Shown: piece by piece, positions 26,085 to 33,694 of the stretch | Numbering within the stretch: the stretch's first letter is position 1 | How the letters are laid out: each line of letters opens with the position of its first letter | Origin: Elusimicrobia bacterium CG_4_9_14_3_um_filter_62_55 | GTDB taxonomy: Bacteria > Elusimicrobiota > Elusimicrobia > UBA1565 | Assembly (NCBI GenBank): GCA_002790095.1 | Contig: PFUL01000194.1 | Location: 19,116 to 83,115 of the forward strand | Length of the DNA: 64,000 bases | Direction of reading: 5' to 3' | Translations under genes and position numbers: made by a program | The notes under the pieces: model-generated | What the model was told of the DNA's origin: nothing | Seen by the model: the letters and a program-made list of their open reading frames with translations, nothing else | Database searches by the model: none

Positions 26085-26112
26085 GGGGAGCCGTTCTCCG
26101 GAACGGCTCCCC
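26085..26112 (+). terminator. 12-bp perfect hairpin with C(UCCG)G tetraloop
   Basis: Arms 26085-26096 and 26101-26112 are perfectly complementary around TCCG, an exceptionally stable UNCG loop. No U tract follows, so it may be an mRNA-stability or attenuation hairpin rather than a classical terminator. Confidence 0.65.
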
Positions 26113-26138
26113 GGTCAATCCCCATTGCGCGCATTGCC

Positions 26139-26666
26139 ATGAAATCCCCTCAAATCCCGTTGGCCGCTCCGCTCGCCGGGGTCGTCGGAGTCGCCGCCGT
26201 TTTCTTTTTCTTCTCCCCTTCCGCGACGAGCGGACCTAAAACCGGAGCCCTTGCCCCGGACTTCACGCTGACTGATTTGGGCGGGCGCACCACCACGCTT
26301 TCGCAGCACAAAGGGCGAGTCGTTTTGCTCGACTTTTGGGCGACCTGGTGCACTTCCTGCGAACGCGAAGTCCCCGAGCTTAAATCGCTCTACGAGGAAT
26401 TTCCGCGCGACCGCTTCGAACTCCTGGCCGTGGCTTGCGACGAGGGCGGGCCCGAATTGGTCGCCAATTTCGCGGCAAAATATCAGTTGCCCTACCCCGT
26501 CCTCTTCGGTGACGAGGCCGTCCAACGGGGCTACCGCATTTTCGGATTGCCCACGAAATACCTGATCGACGCGCAGGGCCTTGTTTTTAGAAAATATCTT
26601 GCGAATACGACGCGCGAGGAAATCGCCGCGGACATTCGAAGCCTATTGGAAAGGAGCTCTTCATGA
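26139..26666 (+). CDS. TlpA-like periplasmic thioredoxin
   Basis: 175 residues. N-terminal membrane anchor (about 9-27), AhpC/TSA-thioredoxin fold beginning GALAPDFTLTDLGG, active site WATWCTSC (C71, C74), and cis-proline in FGLPTKYLID. Acts as a thiol:disulfide reductant on the outer face of the inner membrane. It overlaps the DsbA-like gene by 4 nt, so the two are co-translated. Confidence 0.9.
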   Translation: MKSPQIPLAAPLAGVVGVAAVFFFFSPSATSGPKTGALAPDFTLTDLGGRTTTLSQHKGRVVLLDFWATWCTSCEREVPELKSLYEEFPRDRFELLAVACDEGGPELVANFAAKYQLPYPVLFGDEAVQRGYRIFGLPTKYLIDAQGLVFRKYLANTTREEIAADIRSLLERSSS

Positions 26667-27667
26667 ATCGCCGCCTCGCCGTCGCGCTCGTCTCGCTTGC
26701 CGCCGCTTTTCTCACGACGGAAGCGACCCCCGCGCGGGCGTCCTCCCCGACCCCCGACGCGATCGTACGGCACGTTCGCAAGGCGTTCAGTCTTTCCCCT
26801 CTATGGGAGGTCAAGGTCTCCAATCTCAAACCGGCCGCCATGCCGGGTTTTTTGGCGGGGACGCTGACGATCCAAGCCCCGCAGGGCAGCCAGGCCCAAC
26901 CCCTGCTCGCCTCCGCGGACGGCAAGTGGTACTTCGTCGGGGCCGCCTACGCGCTGGAACCCTCTCCGATCTCCGGTTTTAAGACGTTGAAAGCCAATAC
27001 CGATTCCCCGCCGCCGCCCGATTTAAGCGTCTCCAGCGACGGCCGCTTCGCGATCCTAGGCACGCCGCAGAATCTCGACATCGACCCGGATGCCGACCGG
27101 GTCTCCAAAATGAAGCTCACCGGCGTTCCCTTCGCCGGCCCCGCCGACGCCCCATTGACCTTGGTCGAATACTCCGACATGCAGTGCCCGCACTGCAAAC
27201 GCGCGCACGACATCCTTAAAGAGAATCTCGGCGCCTACAAAGGGAAAGTGCGGCGCATTTTCAAAAACTATCCGCTCACAAATCTCCATCCTTGGGCCTA
27301 CCGCGCGGCGCTTGGACTTGCGTGCGCCGGAAAGCTATCCCCCGCTTCGGTCCCTGCCTTCGAATCCGGAGTGTTCGACCGCCAAGAGGACATCAGCGCC
27401 GCGACCGCGAATAAGCCGCCCACCATCGTCGCCGCGGAAGCCGACAAGGCCCTCAAGGCCATCGCCGCCAAGACCGGCCTCGCCGCGGAGAAATTCGCCC
27501 GCTGCCTGGAGGGCCCCGAAGCGAAAAGTCTCGTTGAAGCCGATATCGCCGAGGGAGACCGCGTCGGCGTCAGCGGAACCCCCTCGATCTTCATCAACGG
27601 CCGCAAAACGCGGGGCTACGAGTGGCCCGAGGTTAAGGCGGTGCTTGACGCGATGTCGCTCCGCTAA
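26663..27667 (+). CDS. DsbA-family thiol:disulfide oxidoreductase with N-terminal extra domain
   Basis: 334 residues, signal peptide (1-26). An N-terminal domain of about 100 residues (VKVSNLKPAAMPGFLAGTLTI) resembles the dimerisation region of DsbC/G-like proteins. The catalytic thioredoxin domain has CPHC (C175, C178) and cis-Pro SGTPSIFINGR. A paralogue with the same layout and CPFC is encoded at 40810-41700. Likely oxidase or isomerase for exported proteins; the CPHC dipeptide favours an oxidant, DsbA-like. Confidence 0.85.
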   Translation: MNRRLAVALVSLAAAFLTTEATPARASSPTPDAIVRHVRKAFSLSPLWEVKVSNLKPAAMPGFLAGTLTIQAPQGSQAQPLLASADGKWYFVGAAYALEPSPISGFKTLKANTDSPPPPDLSVSSDGRFAILGTPQNLDIDPDADRVSKMKLTGVPFAGPADAPLTLVEYSDMQCPHCKRAHDILKENLGAYKGKVRRIFKNYPLTNLHPWAYRAALGLACAGKLSPASVPAFESGVFDRQEDISAATANKPPTIVAAEADKALKAIAAKTGLAAEKFARCLEGPEAKSLVEADIAEGDRVGVSGTPSIFINGRKTRGYEWPEVKAVLDAMSLR

Positions 27668-27677
27668 ACAGAAAGGA

Positions 27678-27724
27678 TTGACACAGTCCCGGTCGGGGTG
27701 CTACTATTGAAACACGGTTTCAAT
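27678..27724 (+). promoter_or_regulatory. Promoter and Fur-type operator of the Fur/ApbE operon
   Basis: TTGACA (27678-27683), 18-nt spacer, TACTAT (27702-27707). A perfect inverted repeat ATTGAAAC-ACG-GTTTCAAT (27706-27724) overlaps the -10 and the start site, as expected for autorepression. Confidence 0.8.
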
Positions 27725-27728
27725 AAAA

Positions 27729-28223
27729 ATGCCTCGACCGATCCCTCAAACCCAACACGCGAAGCCCGCGGGCGATCCCGGCGGATACGCCGATCGCGTC
27801 CGCCGAGTCTTCTCCGATCATCTGGCCTCTCACGGACTGCGCCTGACCGCGCAACGCACCGCGATCGTCGATCATCTGCTGCGCAGCGGCCGACATGAAA
27901 GCCTTGAGGAAGTCTACGCGGCCGTCAAACGCAGCGGAATCGGCCGGGCGACGGTGTTCCGGACGCTTCGCATGCTCGAGGAGTGCTCGTTGGTCAGTGC
28001 GATCGCCGACCCGAAAGGAACGAAGCGCTTCGAACTCGATCTCGAGCGGCCTCACCACGATCATTTAATCTGCGTCCGATGCGGCCGCATCCAAGAGGTG
28101 CATTGGCCCAAGCTCGAAAAGATCCAACAGACGGTATGCCGGGAAATGGAGTTTACCCCGCAATGGCATCGGCACGAGATTTTCGGACTTTGCGCGGCGT
28201 GCGAGGAAGGGAAGCCGCGATGA
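27729..28223 (+). CDS. Fur family metalloregulator
   Basis: 164 residues. Winged HTH with LTAQRTAIVDHLL and ATVFRTLRMLEE, then the metal/dimerisation domain with PHHDHLICVRCGRI (HHDH plus first CxxC) and a second CAAC near the C-terminus for structural zinc. Fur, PerR and Zur cannot be separated by eye; the co-transcribed ApbE/porin/FMN-binding genes point to iron. ATG 27729 lies 4 nt after the operator. The stop overlaps apbE (ATGA). Confidence 0.9.
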   Translation: MPRPIPQTQHAKPAGDPGGYADRVRRVFSDHLASHGLRLTAQRTAIVDHLLRSGRHESLEEVYAAVKRSGIGRATVFRTLRMLEECSLVSAIADPKGTKRFELDLERPHHDHLICVRCGRIQEVHWPKLEKIQQTVCREMEFTPQWHRHEIFGLCAACEEGKPR

Positions 28224-29167
28224 TTTTTTTTGGCCGGGTGTTGAAACTAGGTTTCATTAACATCCCAATCGCGCTGCTTGCCGCGCTCGTTTTGCTCGCC
28301 GCGCCGCCCCACGCGGAGCGCTCCCGTCTCCTGATGGGAACCTTGCTCATCATCGAAGCACCGGGCGCTGACCGGGCGTCCGTCGACCGGGCGTTTGAAA
28401 CGGTCGCCGAGATCGAGTCCTGGATGAGCAACTACAAACCCGAGAGCGAGTTGTCGCTCTTGAACGCCCGTGCCGGCCTCGGTCCGGTTCCGGTTTCCCA
28501 AGCGCTCTGGGACGCCCTCATCGCCGCACGACGCGCTTGGAAGGATTCCGCCGGCGCGTTCGACCCCACGTTCTCTTCCCCCGGAGAGGCCCGCGGATTC
28601 GGAAAGGTCGCGTTTTTCCCCCGAAAACGCAGCGTTGCGCTGCCCGAAGGCGCGCGCCTGGATCTCGGCGGGATCGGAAAGGGCTGGGCGCTCGACCGAG
28701 CCGCCGAGCGGCTTCGGCGCGACGGCGTCGAAGCCGCCCGTCTCGACTTCGGCGGACAGATTCTCGTTTTTTCGCCTCCCTCAGGGCGAATCATCAGGCT
28801 CGTGGAGATCGTCGATCCGGCGTGCCGACGGATGCCGGTCTCCACGGGCCGCAGTTTTCAATGCGCGAGCGCCGCTTCGCTGCGGCTGCAGGGCGGGTCG
28901 GTCGCCACTTCAAGCAACGCCGAACGGCCCGGCCACATCGTCGACCCCCTCTCGGGAAACTCCATGGCTGACTCCCGCCGCAGCCTCACCGTCGCCGCGC
29001 CGACCGCAACCGAGGCCGACGCGTGGTCCACCGCCCTTTTCATCGCGGGTCCCGAAAAACTCCCCGCGCACCGAGGAATTTGCGCGCTCGAAACCGGGCG
29101 CGATGTCGTTCGCTGGCACGGCGATTGCGACGAATATCGACACCCAGGAGAACCCAAAAAATTATGA
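28220..29167 (+). CDS. apbE: FAD:protein FMN transferase
   Basis: 315 residues, N-terminal export signal. Family signatures: AGAFDPTFS, DLGGIGKGWALDRAAERL, LDFGGQ, SSNAERPGHIVDPLSG and ATEADAWSTALF. ApbE attaches FMN covalently to a Thr/Ser of exported flavoproteins from FAD; an excellent target (TGATLTS) is encoded two genes downstream. The first 40 bases of the gene contain a second Fur-type box. Confidence 0.92.
   Translation: MIFFGRVLKLGFINIPIALLAALVLLAAPPHAERSRLLMGTLLIIEAPGADRASVDRAFETVAEIESWMSNYKPESELSLLNARAGLGPVPVSQALWDALIAARRAWKDSAGAFDPTFSSPGEARGFGKVAFFPRKRSVALPEGARLDLGGIGKGWALDRAAERLRRDGVEAARLDFGGQILVFSPPSGRIIRLVEIVDPACRRMPVSTGRSFQCASAASLRLQGGSVATSSNAERPGHIVDPLSGNSMADSRRSLTVAAPTATEADAWSTALFIAGPEKLPAHRGICALETGRDVVRWHGDCDEYRHPGEPKKL
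28242..28256 (+). promoter_or_regulatory. Second Fur-type box, inside the start of apbE
   Basis: TGAAAC-TAG-GTTTCA has the same 6-bp arms and 3-nt spacing as the operator at 27706-27724 (core TTGAAAC/GTTTCA). It could control an internal promoter or act as a roadblock; no clear -10/-35 is seen beside it. Confidence 0.5.
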
Positions 29168-30450
29168 CACGCAACATCACGCTGTTGGCGACGCTGCTCG
29201 CCGCCGGCCTCGCCTCAACGGCAAGCGCCGCGGACATCGAAACGCTGGAACGGAAGGTGGAAATTCTGACCGAGGAAGTCCAGCGCCTCAAGCTCGGCTC
29301 GGACACCGAACCGGAAACGCTGCAGGGGAAATTCGGGTTTGCGCCCGCGGCTGCCAAGGTTTATCAGAAAGGCGCGAAGAAGGTCTCCGTCGGAGGTTAC
29401 GGGGAAATGGTGTATAAGAACTTTGAGCCCAAGAAGCAAAACGGCTCCGGCGCGGGAACGCGCGACCGGCTGGACTTCCTCCGCGCGGTGCTCTACGTCG
29501 GCTACAAGTTCAACGACTGGATCACCTTCAACTCGGAGATCGAATTCGAGCACGCCACCGAGGGCAAACGCGGAGAGGTCGGCGTCGAGGTGGCGCAACT
29601 GGACTTCACCCCTTGGGGCGAGGTGCTCGGATTGCGCGCCGGTCTGATGCTCACGCCGATGGGCTTAATCAACGAGGTGCACGAACCCACGACCTTCCAC
29701 GGCGTCGAGCGACCGGGCACGGAGTCGAACATCATCCCCTCCACCTGGCGCGAAAACGGCGTTGGGCTGTTCGGCCGCTACAAGTGGTTCGAGTACCGCT
29801 CCTACCTGATGAACGGCTTGCAGGCCGTCAAGGACGGCGGAGCGAGCCCCGCGGTGACGGGCTTCAGCGCGACCGGCGGACTGCGCAACGGCCGCCAGAA
29901 AGGCTCGAACGCCTACGCCGAGGATTTTGCGTGGGTCAGCCGGGTAGATGTCAGTCCGATCGACGACGCCGTCTTCGGCGCGTCTTTCTATATCGGCGAG
30001 GCGGACCAGAGCGCATTGGCCGCCCCGTCGATCCCCGTGACGCTCTGGGACCTGCATTTCAAGGGGCAATACGCGGGCGCCGAACTGCGCGCGCTGTACA
30101 CCGAAGGCAGGATCGGAAACGCCGACGAGCTCAGCGCGCTGCAAGGCGCGACCATCGGCTCCAAACTCTTCGGCGGCTACCTGGAAGCGGCCTACGATGT
30201 CGGTCGCTTCATTCCGGCCGATCGGAAGCACTATTTGGCGCCGTTTATCCGCTACGAGCGCTACGACACCCAGGCGAAAACCCCGAAGGGCTTCGCGGGC
30301 AGCGCCGCCACGAGCCGCCTCGAGTATACCGTGGGTCTGACCTACAAACCAATCCCGCAGGTGGCGGTCAAATTCGACCACATGTTCAACCGCAATCAGG
30401 GGAATACCGGTGTCGGACAAACGAACCTCGGCGTGGGATACATCTTCTAG
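29164..30450 (+). CDS. Outer-membrane porin-like beta-barrel with N-terminal coiled coil
   Basis: 428 residues from ATG 29164, overlapping apbE by 4 nt. Signal peptide (1-22), a short coiled coil (IETLERKVEILTEEVQRLK, 24-42), then a 16-strand-like barrel beginning KVSVGGYGEMVYKNF and ending GQTNLGVGYIF with terminal Phe. The coiled coil followed by GGYGE is typical of phosphate- or anion-selective porin-like families. In this operon it would admit a substrate (possibly ferric complexes) to the flavinylated periplasmic protein. Confidence 0.82.
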   Translation: MTRNITLLATLLAAGLASTASAADIETLERKVEILTEEVQRLKLGSDTEPETLQGKFGFAPAAAKVYQKGAKKVSVGGYGEMVYKNFEPKKQNGSGAGTRDRLDFLRAVLYVGYKFNDWITFNSEIEFEHATEGKRGEVGVEVAQLDFTPWGEVLGLRAGLMLTPMGLINEVHEPTTFHGVERPGTESNIIPSTWRENGVGLFGRYKWFEYRSYLMNGLQAVKDGGASPAVTGFSATGGLRNGRQKGSNAYAEDFAWVSRVDVSPIDDAVFGASFYIGEADQSALAAPSIPVTLWDLHFKGQYAGAELRALYTEGRIGNADELSALQGATIGSKLFGGYLEAAYDVGRFIPADRKHYLAPFIRYERYDTQAKTPKGFAGSAATSRLEYTVGLTYKPIPQVAVKFDHMFNRNQGNTGVGQTNLGVGYIF

Positions 30451-31008
30451 ATGATCCGCTTCAGCCGAATCCTGGCGATGTCGGTTCTCGTCTTGTCGGC
30501 GACCTCCGGACAAGGCCAGGCCCGCCTCCTTCTTTCACGGAAGGAGGCGTTAGGCCTGGCCTTTCCGGCGGACGCCGTCGTCGAGAAGAAAAACGCGTTT
30601 CTTTCCAAAGAGGATCTCACGGCCGTACAACGCGAGGCGCGCGCGCCCGTCGACTCCCGCCTGTGGACCTACTTCGTCGCCGAAAGCAGCGGCCGCGTCG
30701 TCGGCTACGCCTATTTCGACCGCGTCGTGATCCGCACGATGCCCGCGACGGTCATGGCCGCGATTTCTCCGGAAGGCTCCCTTCGCTTTCTGGAAGTGCT
30801 ATCCTTCGACGAGCCGGAGGATTATCTGCCGCTGAAGCGCTGGTTGAAGCTGTTCGAGGGGAAAGCGGATCCGCAGCGGGTCCGAGTGGGCGACGCGATC
30901 CGAAACGTAACGGGCGCCACGCTGACCTCCCACGCCTTAACCGACGCCGCGCGGCGCTTGCTCGGGCTGCACCGAACTTTACACCCGACCAGCGACAACG
31001 AACGATGA
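30451..31008 (+). CDS. FMN-binding domain protein, predicted ApbE substrate
   Basis: 185 residues with a signal peptide (1-24). The FMN_bind domain carries VTGATLTSHAL (153-163); in [S/T]GA[S/T]xT motifs the last threonine (T159 here) is the covalent FMN attachment site. Upstream RVVGYAYFDRV is the usual first strand of the domain. Expected to be a soluble or peripheral periplasmic electron carrier charged by the ApbE encoded in the same operon. Starts directly after the porin stop; overlaps the next gene by 4 nt. Confidence 0.9.
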   Translation: MIRFSRILAMSVLVLSATSGQGQARLLLSRKEALGLAFPADAVVEKKNAFLSKEDLTAVQREARAPVDSRLWTYFVAESSGRVVGYAYFDRVVIRTMPATVMAAISPEGSLRFLEVLSFDEPEDYLPLKRWLKLFEGKADPQRVRVGDAIRNVTGATLTSHALTDAARRLLGLHRTLHPTSDNER

Positions 31009-31511
31009 AATACATGGAACAAGGCGGCTTCCAGCACAAGCCGTTCATGCGCTTAACCCTGCTGTGGACGCTCGTCTTCTTGACCGGCCTCTGGATCACG
31101 AATTTCGCGATGTACTTCTCGCGCATGGGCTTGGACCCGGCGAGCGTCGTCTCCTATTACTGCGGCTCGGAGGCGGAGTTTCGCGCGCCGCGCAGCATGG
31201 CGTCGATGCTGGAGGTAAGCCACGTCCATTTGCCGATCATGGGCATAGTCGTGCTGATGCTGACCCATCTGCTGATCTTCGCGCCGTTTAAGGACAAGAC
31301 CAAGTTTTCGTTTATCTGCACGGCCTTCCTCGCGGCCTTGCTCAACGAGGGCGGGGGCTGGCTGGTGCGCTTCGTCGATCCTGGCTTCGCGGTCGTAAAG
31401 GTCGCGGCCTTCCTCGTCTTTCAGGCGACGCTCGCCTTTCTACTGGGCGCGCTGGGAATCTTCCTGCTTAACGGGATGAAGGAACAGCGCAAGCGTAAAA
31501 AAACCGGTTAA
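31005..31511 (+). CDS. Four-TM membrane protein of the flavinylation cluster
   Basis: 168 residues. Four hydrophobic segments (about 16-36, 68-90, 100-118, 128-150). TM2 carries [21 protein letters not shown], where histidines spaced along one helix could bind haem or quinone. It begins within the stop of the FMN-binding gene. I infer it passes electrons from the quinone pool or NADH side to the periplasmic FMN protein; no established family name is recognised. The tail KEQRKRKK fits a cytoplasmic C-terminus. Confidence 0.65.
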   Translation: MKYMEQGGFQHKPFMRLTLLWTLVFLTGLWITNFAMYFSRMGLDPASVVSYYCGSEAEFRAPRSMASMLEVSHVHLPIMGIVVLMLTHLLIFAPFKDKTKFSFICTAFLAALLNEGGGWLVRFVDPGFAVVKVAAFLVFQATLAFLLGALGIFLLNGMKEQRKRKKTG

Positions 31512-31519
31512 TAGGCTTC

Positions 31520-31690
31520 GGGGACCGGGAGGAATGCGGGCGGCGGGGTAGGCCATAAGAATAGGGGAATGCGTGGCGATAAGAAATTGGGAATCGTCGT
31601 CAACGAGATCGTGGATCCTGCGCAGAAGGGCAAGCTGGCGCGACGGGCCGCGTAACGCATCGCCGCCGTCCGGCACAAACATATAGAATG
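31520..31690 (-). pseudogene. Remnant of an AAA-family (ABC-type) ATPase C-terminus
   Basis: The minus strand encodes [20 protein letters not shown] and then [16 protein letters not shown], which is the D-loop/switch-His region of the AAA_21-like ATPases that normally follows a DEPEAALSP Walker B. Here Walker B has decayed to DGGDALRGP, and nothing of the upstream ATPase remains; the frame then runs into an unrelated tail. A short dead fragment left by deletion is the simplest reading. Confidence 0.6.
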
Positions 31691-31712
31691 GCGCGTCCCA
31701 GGGAGTGATAAA

Positions 31713-31994
31713 ATGCCTAAAGCGATTTGGAACGGAGCCGTCGTCGCGCAGTCCGAAGACACCGTCGTCGTCGAAGGTAATCACTATTTCCCGGAAAGCG
31801 CGTTGCGCAAGGAATATTTCGTGAGCAGCCCCACGACCACCGTCTGCGGCTGGAAGGGAACTGCCGGCTACTATTCCCTCGTCGTCGCAGGGAAGACGAA
31901 TTCGGACGCCGCGTGGTACTACGCGCAGCCCAAGGAGGCCGCCGAGCAGATCAAGGGCCGCGTCGCCTTCTGGAAAGGCGTCGAAGTCGCATAA
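31713..31994 (+). CDS. DUF427 domain protein
   Basis: 93 residues. The whole protein matches the small DUF427 beta-fold: [57 protein letters not shown]. Its biochemical role is not established. RBS GGGAG lies 8 nt before ATG 31713. It stands alone between an ATPase remnant and a convergent gene pair. Confidence 0.85.
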   Translation: MPKAIWNGAVVAQSEDTVVVEGNHYFPESALRKEYFVSSPTTTVCGWKGTAGYYSLVVAGKTNSDAAWYYAQPKEAAEQIKGRVAFWKGVEVA

Positions 31995-32001
31995 AGCTTC
32001 G

Positions 32002-32268
32002 TCAAGGCGCGTCGACGACCCTTAACGATTCAATGACGGAGGGATTTCTCGTCGGAAGGCAGACAACCCGGTCCGTTCCGTATTCGGCGCGAAGCGAGGC
32101 GAGGACTTCATCGAGCCAAGAGGGACCGACCGACAACACGCCGTCGAAATCCAGTTCTATCGTTTCGTCGTCGGCAGGCTTGACGGTCGCTTTCATGGCC
32201 AACGCAGCCTCGCGGCCGGCGGGCCGAGAGGTCAGAATCTGACCGTATTTCTTCAACTCAACTCTCAT
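32002..32268 (-). CDS. STAS-like protein (DUF4325)
   Basis: 88 residues from ATG 32268, which overlaps the stop of the HTH-ATPase gene (ATGA) with GGAG about 7 nt upstream. Contains [23 protein letters not shown], the core of the STAS-like DUF4325 fold related to anti-sigma antagonists such as SpoIIAA. It is paired with a GHKL ATPase, as in partner-switching systems. The serine in GVLSVGPS could be the phospho-acceptor; this is inferred. Confidence 0.72.
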   Translation of the reverse strand: MRVELKKYGQILTSRPAGREAALAMKATVKPADDETIELDFDGVLSVGPSWLDEVLASLRAEYGTDRVVCLPTRNPSVIESLRVVDAP

Positions 32269-33032
32269 TTCAAACTCCATACGATCAAGGTGACGGTGCC
32301 CTCGGACTCGGGAAAGCGCGCAAGTTCCGACCTGCACTCCATGCCGAATTCCCCGTAGTCCACCAGGCCGGAACCGGAACGACAAGCCAGTCCGCGATGA
32401 TGGCTTCCCGTTATAATGTTCCTGACGTATTTTAGACCGTTGCCGCGTCTTTCCGGAGCTCGACCCGACAAGATTTTCTCGAAGGCGACGGTCAGCGCCG
32501 ACTGAGCCTCTATAATCGTCGGATCGACTCGGGCCAGCGACTTCAGGATGCCTTGGCCGCGATCGGCAATGCAAATCCACAGGCGGCGGCCCGTGACCTG
32601 GATTTGATACCAGCACCCGGGGGCATCCTTCCAACTGCCGAGATTATGGTCAAAGCTGTTGTTTCCGATCTCACCGACCGCGGCGATCACCAGCGACTGG
32701 TCATCCTCGCTCAAGCCGGTCTTAGTCAGCCGCGGCAGCCTGCCCGCGAACGAGTCGCGCGTTTCGCAAATGAGATCGGGAGGGCTCTCCGAAGGAGCTG
32801 CGCGCGCGCCGTACCATCCCGCGACTTGCTGCAACTGCGGTTTTCCGGCTATGAAATATCGGACCCTGGGACCCGCTCCTCGACGCTCAAGCAGACCTTT
32901 CCCCAACAGGCTCTTTAGATGGCGATGAATCGCCTGAGGGGTCAGTGCTAAAGCCTGGATCAAATCAGAGGGACGAGTTCCACTTTGCTTCTCTATGATC
33001 TCCATGATGCGTGCGCGAGTAGCAGTCTTCAT
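32265..33032 (-). CDS. Winged-HTH protein fused to a GHKL-type ATPase
   Basis: 255 residues. N-terminal winged HTH (about 1-66: TRPSDLIQALALTPQAIHRHLKSLLGKGLLERRG). C-terminal Bergerat ATPase with N-box VGEIGNNSFDHN, G1 DRGQGIL and G2 RRGNGLKYV, lacking a His-kinase dimerisation domain. This is the arrangement of anti-sigma-type kinases but fused to a DNA-binding domain. It is co-transcribed with the STAS-like protein. An AT-rich operator covers its -10 element, so autoregulation is likely. The AT-rich upstream region differs from its surroundings and may mark acquisition by transfer. Confidence 0.78.
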   Translation of the reverse strand: MKTATRARIMEIIEKQSGTRPSDLIQALALTPQAIHRHLKSLLGKGLLERRGAGPRVRYFIAGKPQLQQVAGWYGARAAPSESPPDLICETRDSFAGRLPRLTKTGLSEDDQSLVIAAVGEIGNNSFDHNLGSWKDAPGCWYQIQVTGRRLWICIADRGQGILKSLARVDPTIIEAQSALTVAFEKILSGRAPERRGNGLKYVRNIITGSHHRGLACRSGSGLVDYGEFGMECRSELARFPESEGTVTLIVWSLK

Positions 33033-33036
33033 AGAT

Positions 33037-33073
33037 TATAGTTTAGTATAAACTATAACTATAAACATGTCCA
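33037..33073 (-). promoter_or_regulatory. Promoter and operator of the HTH-ATPase gene
   Basis: Minus strand TGGACA (33073-33068), 17-nt spacer, TATACT (33050-33045). A perfect inverted repeat with 9-bp arms TATAGTTTA and TAAACTATA and a 3-nt centre (33037-33057) covers the -10 and ends 4 nt from the start codon. Confidence 0.75.
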
Positions 33074-33088
33074 CTCCCCCCATGAGAT

Positions 33089-33120
33089 GACGGCGACGGG
33101 CCCAAGAGCCCGTTGCCGTC
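33089..33120 (-). terminator. Hairpin downstream of the sigma/EHP operon
   Basis: 13-bp arms (33089-33101 and 33108-33120) with one G-T pair and a 6-nt loop. It lies 19 nt beyond the stop of the EHP-repeat gene. No good U tract follows on the minus strand; on the plus strand TCTTT follows. Confidence 0.5.
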
Positions 33121-33139
33121 TCTTTGAGCGCGCGTAATT

Positions 33140-33694
33140 TTAGTGAGGATGTTCCGGGTGTTCTTTGCCGCCCGCTTTCGGGTGCTCGGCGCTCTTCTTT
33201 TCAGATTCTACCGGAACGCGCTGATTCGCCGCGTTGTAGGTGTAGCGGGGCTTCCCCTCGAGCTTGTGCACGGGAATCTCATCGACGACGAATTCTCCCG
33301 CGGCGTTTCGCGACACGAAGAAATCGAGATCGAGCCTCTTTTTCTTTCCCTTTCCGACCGTCTCGAAGTCGGCGCAGGCGAAGAACTCGTTCTCGCCCAA
33401 CCGGGCGATGCGCTTCTTGTGGATTTTGACGAGCTTCAAATCCCAGGTCTTGTCGAGCTCCGCGTCATGAACTCGAAAGGCGCCCTCTTCCTTGCGCTTC
33501 GCCTCGACATAGTCCTCGACCGCCGTCACGAACGCCCCCATCGTTTTCTTGTCCTTCACCCATTGCTTGGCCGACGCCTTCGATTTCTTCGGATGCTCCT
33601 TCTTCCCCGTCGGGTGCTCCTTCGGATGCTCGCCCGCCCACGCCGTTCCCGTCAAGGCCAAGGCTGCGGCAAGCGCCGCTATCTTCATGCTCAT
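33140..33694 (-). CDS. Secreted EHP-repeat protein (putative metal binding)
   Basis: 184 residues, signal peptide ending AWA (about 1-20). Right after cleavage it reads GEHPKEHPTGKKEHPKK and the C-terminus reads AEHPKAGGKEHPEHPH: three Glu-His-Pro triplets at each end, flanking a charged alpha/beta middle domain with a single cysteine (FACADFETV). Such His-rich tails suggest divalent metal binding. RBS GGAGG sits 6 nt before ATG 33694. It is the last gene of the ECF operon and overlaps the transglutaminase gene by 4 nt. No family recognised. Confidence 0.8.
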   Translation of the reverse strand: MSMKIAALAAALALTGTAWAGEHPKEHPTGKKEHPKKSKASAKQWVKDKKTMGAFVTAVEDYVEAKRKEEGAFRVHDAELDKTWDLKLVKIHKKRIARLGENEFFACADFETVGKGKKKRLDLDFFVSRNAAGEFVVDEIPVHKLEGKPRYTYNAANQRVPVESEKKSAEHPKAGGKEHPEHPH

